From Anaerolineales bacterium (GTDB taxonomy: Bacteria; Chloroflexota; Anaerolineae; Anaerolineales; Villigracilaceae): a stretch of 39,083 nt of DNA. The DNA lies in contig JAVBXV010000237.1 in the NCBI GenBank assembly GCA_030824405.1, positions 1-39,083 on the forward strand. Direction: 5' to 3'. The position numbers and the translations under genes are program-made. The notes under the pieces were generated by a model. It did not search any database. It had not been told where the DNA came from and was given only the letters and a program-made list of their open reading frames with translations. Each line of letters starts with the position of its first letter. Position 1 is the first letter of the stretch. Of the stretch, positions 34,601 to 39,083 are shown in pieces.

Positions 34601-37337
34601 GCCAGGTCGGGTGCGGAGACGCCATACGCATTCCCAAAAGCGGGTGCTCATGCGGCGTGAGATCGATCCTTCGCCGAATCTTCGAATCGAACCAATATGT
34701 CTGATGCTGCCAGGGATACATTGGAAGGCTTACAAAGTCATGACGCCCCTGGTTTACGGCACGCCAATCAACGGAAAGACCATAGATATGCAATGCCGCA
34801 AGATTACCCAGCAGATCCATCGACTCGTCATATTCGCGGCGCAAAGAATAGAACACTTTGCCTTGGGCATTATTCACAGCCAAACAATCATGCAGTGAGT
34901 TTTGCAGGGATGGATGCGCGCCAATCTCAAGGTATGTTGTTTCACCAGATTGAATGAGCCCATTGATGGCATCAGCAAAGCGCACAGGTTGGCGGACATT
35001 GCGCCACCAATATTCGGCATCCATGGTTTCGCCCGCAAGTTCTGCACCCGTTACCGTAGAAATGAAAGGAATAGTTGCCGATCTGGGTTGGATCTCCGCA
35101 AGCTCAGACAATAGGTCAGTTTGAATTGAATCCATTTGGTAGGAGTGAAACGCATAGTTAATGGGCAAACGCCGCACAAACTTGCCGTCCGCCTCAAAGT
35201 GAGCTGCCAATGCCTCAACGGCTGTCACTTCCCCGGCAAGCGTCACCATGGAGGGACTATTCACTGCGCCAACTTGCACAACATCATGATGGCTGTTGAT
35301 GCTGAATTCTGCCTCCGCAGCAGAGACGCCAACAGCGATCATGGCTCCATTCCCACGGGTTTGGTGCTGTAAACGACTGCGGTGATAAATGATCGTAACC
35401 GCATCGTCCAGCGAATAGATGCCTGCAATGTAAGCAGCCGCCACCTCACCCACTGAATGTCCGATCACCTTTTTGGGATGGATGCCCCAACTTTCCCACA
35501 ATGCAGTCAACCCTACTTGCAAAGCAAAAATGGCGGGCTGCGCCACATCGGTATCGTCTATTCGTGAGTCTTGCTCATCGCGAGACATTTCTTCGATCAA
35601 GGTCCAGCCTGTCAGCGGACTTAATAAGGCGTCAATTTCTTCGATCTTCTTTCGGAAAATCGGTTCACGTTCCAACAAATGCCTACCCATCCGCCACCAT
35701 TGTGATCCCTGCCCGGTAAATACAAACACAGGTGGAGCAGGGTTGGCAGAGGGCGAACCCGTGACAGAAGATGGAAACATATTTGAGCGATACAGATAAT
35801 CAAGCAGGTTTGAACGAAGCGCATTGACATCATCCCCAATCACAACCAAACGTTGCTGCAAATGTTCGCGGCGGGAACCTGCCGCAGTCGCGATCTGTTC
35901 GAGTGGAAGATTCGAAGTCCGCAGGAAATCCAGATACGCTTCCGCCTGAGTCTGAAGCGCATGTTCGTCATACGCTGAAATGGGTAAAACAAAGGGACAT
36001 GTCGCGTCGCGCCTTATCGGTTGCTTTGCTTTCGGCGTGGGAGCCTGTTCCAAAACGATGTGGGCATTGGTGCCGCCAAAGCCAAAGGAGTTGACGCCCA
36101 GAATTGCAGGAGCGTCGTTACGACGAGGTAAAGCACGCGCCTCACCGACAACCTCCAGACCGATCTTGTCCATCCCGATATTGGGATTGGCTTTTTCAAA
36201 ATTCAACTGCGGAGGAATGATCTGATGCTGCAAGATCAAACACGCCTTGATCAACCCTGCCATGCCAGACGCACATTCAAGATGCCCAATGTTCGTTTTG
36301 ACAGAGCCGATCAAACATGGGTCATCGGTTGGGCGGTCTTTGCCGAGAACATTGCCCAAAGCACGCGCTTCGATAGGGTCACCAACCGGGGTGCCTGTGC
36401 CATGCGCTTCGATGTATGCGACATCGCGCGTATCAATGCCCGCCTGCCGATACGCCTCACGAAGCATCTCCTCTTGCGCGTACATATTCGGGATGGTCAA
36501 AGAACTGGTGCGACCATCCTGATTAACCACCGCGGCACGGATCACGGCATGAATACGGTCGCCATCTTCCAAAGCCTGATCCAGGGGTTTGATCACAACT
36601 ACCCCTACGCCTTCACTACGAACATATCCATTTGCACGGTGGTCAAAAGCATAGCATGTGCCTGTCGGCGAAAGCATGGATGCCCTGCTGAAACTGATCG
36701 AGACCCCTGGGTTTAAGATGGCATTGACTCCGCCCGCCAAAGCAAGCGACGACTCGCCAGACCAAATGCTCTGACAGGCAAGCTGAACAGCCACCAATGA
36801 TGATGAACATGCCGTATCAATGGCAATGCTTGGTCCTTTTAGATCAAAATAATAAGAAATGCGATTCGCAGAAATACTTAAGGCACTGCCCGTACCGCTA
36901 TGAATATCAACCAGTGAGACATCTCCACGTTGCGCATCAAGCTGATCGTGAGAAGAGATGCCAATGAAGACCCCCACCTTGTTGCCTCTCAATGTACCAG
37001 GAGCGATCCCGGCATTCTCAAAAGCGTCCCAGGTTGTCTCCAACAGCCAACGCTGTTGAACATCCATTTGAATGGCTTCGCGCGGAGAAAGTCCAAAAAA
37101 AGATCCATCAAACTCGGTATGGTTATCAAGAAAACCACCCCACTTTGTCGTCATGCGACTCGGCGCATCACCATTGGGATGAAAATAATTTTTCCAATTC
37201 CAGCGATTCGCAGGAACTTCCGTTATTCCTGATACCCGATTCATCAACATCTGCCAATAAGTTTCAGTATCAGTAACGCCGCCCGGAAAACGACACCCTA
37301 CCCCAACAATTGCTAATACTTGATTGTTGATACCCAT
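28662..37337 (-). CDS. Highly reducing type I polyketide synthase with terminal thioester reductase
   Basis: 2,891 residues, one module. Order: KS (6-430; Cys177 in DTACSSSL, His312 in EAHGTGT, His352 in NIGH), AT (535-860; Ser628 in GHSVGE, YAFHS suggesting malonyl-CoA), DH (898-1175; His927, Asp1092), methyltransferase (about 1390-1560; EIGAGGG), pseudo-KR (about 1568-1770), ER (1795-2116; HAGTGGVGQAA 1939-1949), KR (2137-2370; LITGGAGGFG, Ser2273, Tyr2286), ACP (2412-2487; Ser2446 in FGLDSL) and a thioester reductase (2533-2885; TGATGFLG, Tyr2696, Lys2700). This is the layout of fungal-type iterative reducing PKSs and methyl-branched lipid synthases. The reductase should release the chain as an aldehyde or alcohol. 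The methyltransferase has NIFDA where NVLHA is expected and lacks the later Glu, so it may be inactive. DH motif HxxxGxxxxP has Asp for Gly. The start ATG 37337 has no Shine-Dalgarno. Confidence 0.95.
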   Translation of the reverse strand: MGINNQVLAIVGVGCRFPGGVTDTETYWQMLMNRVSGITEVPANRWNWKNYFHPNGDAPSRMTTKWGGFLDNHTEFDGSFFGLSPREAIQMDVQQRWLLETTWDAFENAGIAPGTLRGNKVGVFIGISSHDQLDAQRGDVSLVDIHSGTGSALSISANRISYYFDLKGPSIAIDTACSSSLVAVQLACQSIWSGESSLALAGGVNAILNPGVSISFSRASMLSPTGTCYAFDHRANGYVRSEGVGVVVIKPLDQALEDGDRIHAVIRAAVVNQDGRTSSLTIPNMYAQEEMLREAYRQAGIDTRDVAYIEAHGTGTPVGDPIEARALGNVLGKDRPTDDPCLIGSVKTNIGHLECASGMAGLIKACLILQHQIIPPQLNFEKANPNIGMDKIGLEVVGEARALPRRNDAPAILGVNSFGFGGTNAHIVLEQAPTPKAKQPIRRDATCPFVLPISAYDEHALQTQAEAYLDFLRTSNLPLEQIATAAGSRREHLQQRLVVIGDDVNALRSNLLDYLYRSNMFPSSVTGSPSANPAPPVFVFTGQGSQWWRMGRHLLEREPIFRKKIEEIDALLSPLTGWTLIEEMSRDEQDSRIDDTDVAQPAIFALQVGLTALWESWGIHPKKVIGHSVGEVAAAYIAGIYSLDDAVTIIYHRSRLQHQTRGNGAMIAVGVSAAEAEFSINSHHDVVQVGAVNSPSMVTLAGEVTAVEALAAHFEADGKFVRRLPINYAFHSYQMDSIQTDLLSELAEIQPRSATIPFISTVTGAELAGETMDAEYWWRNVRQPVRFADAINGLIQSGETTYLEIGAHPSLQNSLHDCLAVNNAQGKVFYSLRREYDESMDLLGNLAALHIYGLSVDWRAVNQGRHDFVSLPMYPWQHQTYWFDSKIRRRIDLTPHEHPLLGMRMASPHPTWQTVVDPGALGWLNDHKLWDVVVFPATGYAEMTLAVARALFPGESYVVEALEMKKALFVSTSQLPTLQIVFDENDRSVSIYSSNGDDEDWQINAKGYLLKFPTSSRPAVDLDELKKPYTFIGNGEFFYKTSHSVGYQWGKDFQHIHNIWGHMGGNALAEMVVGDAVHQQFDDYILHPAVLDACAQTFSVAWGITDFFKPNHSISYLPAKFGRIRRHAEELPAHFWVETKLSSKTEQAMVGDIFLYNDQGELLVEITDYRFDRVKQRAPGASDLDAHLYQFEWRQKRLKDPTLIAPANFRTIETTFAGLQSDHQALDDYFEKIAPLVDSVIVQLIQNYLVDFGWDYPAGRIFSLDELMLDLGIIQRWKFLLKQHLNALTANGNLVATDEDHWQVIQQPVFADGHSLTDALHLAGEKYSPEISLVNALSGRTFSKIFRGRIDPKNAFPSGVLASFQQKGTESTAIHKTMLALLQRIVDETPSDRPLRILEIGAGGGVFTTLALSVLPAERTEYTATDTNSTIVADSRQKFSAYSFIKWRQFDPANDPLSQGIDTHGYDLVLNANIFDAMPANLSQVGKCLAVDGLFVSYRNTSPNLLLATLLSLLGTAFSHDNGQVDQMFVDAGFREVQTVPLDSAGRNAICLALAPIKNEPESDTHPEPETVLVFGDQNGFSEDLRRTLRNAGFRVVKAVVGEAFNSIDAETCEVNPEQVDDLGMLLSIANTDDNPLVAIVHGWGMECVPTDSGTNEEMLEAQQKGALHILRLARAFDNARLSRPPQVFILTRDVQLVLDGDSAGAVSSSPIMGVMRVANNEMPANGWRLIDLDANHEAGEVQNIVREIISPDGELEIAYRNGRRYVNRLQNVRAENLPIKQKQAETSKGGAGFAFRLQFETPGSLANLSINQTPRQIPAADEIEVQVKAGGINFRDVMKTLGMYPGNPRDLTWLGDDFAGTVLSVGADVQNFKTGDAVLGMAPYAFRSPLSVHHRAVFKKPASMTFEEAASLPTIFLTAYYAIVHLAQMRTGEKILIHAGTGGVGQAAIQVAKEIGLEIFATAGSPEKRLFLKEQGIEHVFDSRSLDFAEEILKVTNGRGVDAVLNSLAGDFIPKNFSVLAPFGRYLEIGKIDVYNNSKVGLEALRNNISVHIIDLAQLMEHRPHEFADMLEVLCDKFEKGIYNPIHVRVFPVTEAEQAFRYMASGKHIGKNVLSFDVDNLPVGTITEEGYLFKPDANYLITGGAGGFGLEVAKWMARQGVRHLALMSRSGPQSEIAIASIAALETSGVTVMDLRGDVTKQEDVERVICQIQESDAPLAGVVHCAMVLRDKMIVNMTDDDFMDAFLPKMLGALNLHRATLSIPLEHFISFSSISSIIGTGGQANYSAGNAFLDALANHRHAQGLPALTINWGVIGDAGVVARDAVAGNFMMRGGVKPIPSSAALAALQTSLKLNVPQLAIAAVDWDKLSRFLLWVANSGVFETLTQKEDGENSNGDLAAQIAAAKPAERQAMVETFLSKMVAKILNTSIDQINREVPLKNFGLDSLMTIELSISIGSQLNLTLTAGDISSNASIRDVAAVIVDRVMNNAVKPEKDGGIGAYDSDVDLIAEATLPSDIQIGSHLKPAATSPASIFLTGATGFLGSYLLAEFLQTLDADVYCLVRASDEESGKRRLHDSLVSYGLWRKEYEPRIRVMVGDLALPAFGLNDEKYKELAEKIDVIYHNGAELNLIQPYSALKPVNVSSVEETLRLACHTRIKPVHYVSTIAVFFSSGGARPEPVSETDYPDPAELRGGYMQTKWVAEQLIRQAHERGIPCSIYRPGVITGDSRTGATNTIDLASRLVKGSYQLGMVPDRNMSINVVPVDYVSRGIAHLSLWQDAPGQIFHLTNPQSTPLNNLLNWSGTAGHLCEVSYKEWRDMLIQQAAMNIDNDLLPLLPLFPSERPELIDQQVDCKRTAEVLSNAGIECPPFDEQLTATYYKYLSETGFLTV

Positions 37338-37352
37338 TTATTTGAATTCTCT

Positions 37353-37380
37353 ATTCTATATTAAGGATAAATTTTGTCAG
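37353..37380 (-). promoter_or_regulatory. Likely PKS operon promoter
   Basis: Minus strand CTGACA (37380-37375), 16-bp spacer, TAGAAT (37358-37353). The predicted start is about 37346, leaving roughly eight bases before ATG 37337. With no Shine-Dalgarno, the mRNA would be nearly leaderless. Confidence 0.55.
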
Positions 37381-37440
37381 TTTAGAATAGTTTATCATAT
37401 AGGAGACAACAAAAACCCGGCTACTATTGTTCCAGTAAGT

Positions 37441-37476
37441 AAAAACAGGCGGAAGATATCTTCCGCCTGTTTTTTT
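37441..37476. terminator. Isolated terminator-like palindrome between divergent genes
   Basis: AAAAACAGGCGGAAGAT (37441-37457) pairs perfectly with ATCTTCCGCCTGTTTTT (37458-37474), followed by TT. T runs occur on both strands. It separates the divergent PKS and MalT-like genes, neither of which ends here, so it may insulate them or end a small RNA. Confidence 0.75.
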
Positions 37477-37531
37477 ATCAATCAACCATGACGGAACAAA
37501 TGATGAAACACTAGTGAATTAGGTGTTGTTA

Positions 37532-37537
37532 TATAAT
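37532..37537 (+). promoter_or_regulatory. -10 box of the MalT-like regulator
   Basis: TATAAT six bases before ATG 37544; the transcript would begin on or next to the start codon. There is no good -35, so an activator may be needed, in keeping with a regulatory gene. Confidence 0.55.
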
Positions 37538-37543
37538 CCATCT

Positions 37544-39083
37544 ATGACCGTCCCACTTCTGGCTACAAAGCTCTACATTCCGCCGCTTCCTTCCAAAGTA
37601 GTATCCCGTCCTCGTCTGATCAAGCAACTTACCGAGGGATTAACTACGGGTTGCAAATTGACCCTGATCTCTGCACCCGCGGGTTTTGGTAAAAGCACGT
37701 TGGTTAGCGAATGGCTTGTGAGTTGCGGTCGGCGGGCTGCCTGGTTATCACTGGATGAAAATGATAATAACGCTGCGCAGTTTTTGATCTATGTGATCAG
37801 CGCGTTACAGACTGTTTCGCCAAATCTGGGAACGGACATATTGGATGCCCTCCAATCTTCTCAAATACCACCTATAGATTTAATTTTAACAGCCTTACTC
37901 AATGAGATCTCCGTTATCCCAGACGATTTAATCCTCGTCCTTGATGACTACCATCTCACAGATTCTAAATCAGTCGATGATGTCCTCACTTTTTTGATCG
38001 AACATCTCCCTCCCCAAATGCACCTAGCCATCACTACTCGTGAAGATCCTTCTATACCAATTCCGCGCTTACGTGTCAGAAATCAATTGACCGAAATCCG
38101 TGCAGTAGATTTGCGCTTCACCCCATTTGAAGCCGCAGAATTTCTTAATCAGATGATGGGTCTTAACCTCACAGTAGAAGAAGTTAACGCACTGGAAACC
38201 CGTACCGAAGGCTGGATCGCTGGTCTGCAACTCGCCGCGCTTTCGATGAAAGGGAAAAAAGATGTCCACGGATTTATTCAGGCGTTCGCAGGAGATCATC
38301 GCTATATTGTGGATTATCTGGTTGAAGAGGTGCTGCAGCGTCAACCTGAATCCATTCGAAACTTTCTGCTACAGACGTCCATTCTGGATCGCTTGAATGG
38401 CTCGCTCTGTGACGCAGTTACCGCCCAATCGGGGAGCAAATCGAAATTGGAACAATTGCAGAGAGGCAATCTGTTTCTCATTCCGTTAGACGACAAGCGA
38501 GATTGGTATCGGTATCATCATCTTTTTGCCGATGTGCTCCATATGCATTTGATGGCAGAGCAGCTCGATCAAGTTCCTGCTTTGCATACGCGGGCAAGTG
38601 AATGGTACGAGCAAAATAATTTGACAGCTGAAGCAATTCGTCATGCGGTGGAGGCAAGGGATTTTGATCGGGCGGCAAACCTGATTGAACGAGCCGTACC
38701 GGAAGCGCGGCGAAACAGACAGGAAACCCAGCTACTAAGCTGGCTTAGGACGCTACCTGACGAAGTACTCCAGCATAGACCAGTGCTCAGCGCCCACTAT
38801 GCTGGTACGCTGCTGCAAACAGGTCAGCTTGACGGTGTTGAAGCCCGTCTGCGCGATGCCGAACGATGGCTGGATATGCCAGCAGATACTCAAGACCAAC
38901 CTATTTACATGGATAAAGAAGACTATCAACGTCTGCCCAGCTTGGTTTCAATGTATCATGCCGCAATTGCCCTGATTCACGCAGATGTAACCAATACAAT
39001 GAAATATGCCCAACAGGTGCTTGAACTGGTGCATGAGGATGATGATCTCCTGCGCGGGTCAGCATTATCCCTACTCGGGCTCG
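37544..39083 (+). CDS. MalT/LuxR-type ATP-dependent transcription regulator (cut by window edge)
   Basis: Open reading frame of 513 codons running off the right edge. It begins MTVPLLATKLYIPPLPSKVV with ATG 37544. The Walker A is ISAPAGFGKST (42-52), then WLSLDENDNN, the Walker B LILVLDDYH, and TRED...PRLRVRNQLTEIRA...LRF, all classic for the STAND-type MalT family. The later part (TEGWIAGLQLAALS; RYHHLFADVL; ASEWYEQNN...AIRHAVEARDFDRA) starts the TPR-like helical array. The LuxR helix-turn-helix expected at the C-terminus is outside the window. MalT-like proteins bind an inducer and ATP and activate nearby promoters, so control of the divergent PKS operon is a fair guess. The frame has no stop and so is easily missed by ORF callers. 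Confidence 0.9.
   Translation, partial: MTVPLLATKLYIPPLPSKVVSRPRLIKQLTEGLTTGCKLTLISAPAGFGKSTLVSEWLVSCGRRAAWLSLDENDNNAAQFLIYVISALQTVSPNLGTDILDALQSSQIPPIDLILTALLNEISVIPDDLILVLDDYHLTDSKSVDDVLTFLIEHLPPQMHLAITTREDPSIPIPRLRVRNQLTEIRAVDLRFTPFEAAEFLNQMMGLNLTVEEVNALETRTEGWIAGLQLAALSMKGKKDVHGFIQAFAGDHRYIVDYLVEEVLQRQPESIRNFLLQTSILDRLNGSLCDAVTAQSGSKSKLEQLQRGNLFLIPLDDKRDWYRYHHLFADVLHMHLMAEQLDQVPALHTRASEWYEQNNLTAEAIRHAVEARDFDRAANLIERAVPEARRNRQETQLLSWLRTLPDEVLQHRPVLSAHYAGTLLQTGQLDGVEARLRDAERWLDMPADTQDQPIYMDKEDYQRLPSLVSMYHAAIALIHADVTNTMKYAQQVLELVHEDDDLLRGSALSLLGL

Overview
The window looks like a chromosomal segment of a Chloroflexota bacterium, most likely class Anaerolineae. That is inferred from the flavour of the proteins (a long-type serine hydroxymethyltransferase, PolX with a PHP domain, an exonuclease-WYL fusion, a MalT-like regulator, secreted PxKF-domain proteins, moderate GC). 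No rRNA, tRNA, CRISPR array or insertion sequence was seen. Several genes appear to be read from leaderless or very short-leader mRNAs.

Layout. 1-271: 5' end of glyA (minus). 272-4830: two secreted multidomain proteins, each ending in a PxKF domain and each preceded by the same ~90-bp structured leader and the same hairpin around the ribosome binding site. 4862-6414: a MerR/GyrI-type regulator with its own MerR-style promoter, then a small exported Gly-rich protein. 6434-9447 (minus): a sensor histidine kinase translationally coupled to an anchored surface protein. 9636-13442 (minus): an AAC(6')-like acetyltransferase, ferritin, ribose-phosphate pyrophosphokinase and PolX. 13515-14327: an exonuclease-WYL fusion. 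14418-17428: a DUF4173 membrane protein and 6-phosphofructokinase (both minus), with a compact unassigned plus-strand unit of about 165 nt between them (promoter, strong Shine-Dalgarno, 16-codon ORF, hairpin, terminator). 17615-18025: a lone DUF35-type Zn-ribbon/OB-fold protein.

18411-39083 looks like a natural-product locus. A plus-strand operon encodes an ABC ATPase fused to two cyclic-nucleotide-binding-like domains, an FtsX/MacB-type permease and a GT1 glycosyltransferase. It converges, with an 11-bp overlap, on a tightly packed minus-strand operon of five genes: a 2,891-residue highly reducing type I polyketide synthase ending in a thioester reductase, a CESA-like GT2, an ABC half-transporter, a sulfotransferase and a class I methyltransferase. 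A MalT/LuxR-type regulator, cut by the right edge, reads away from the polyketide synthase. The simplest reading is assembly of a reduced polyketide chain released as an aldehyde or alcohol, which is then glycosylated, sulfated and perhaps methylated, and exported. No phosphopantetheinyl transferase is visible in the window.

The best candidates for something undescribed are the duplicated leader element, the small plus-strand unit at 16149-16350, the PKS-glycosyl-sulfo locus and the ABC-CNB ATPase. Product names rest on motifs recognised by eye; no database search was run.
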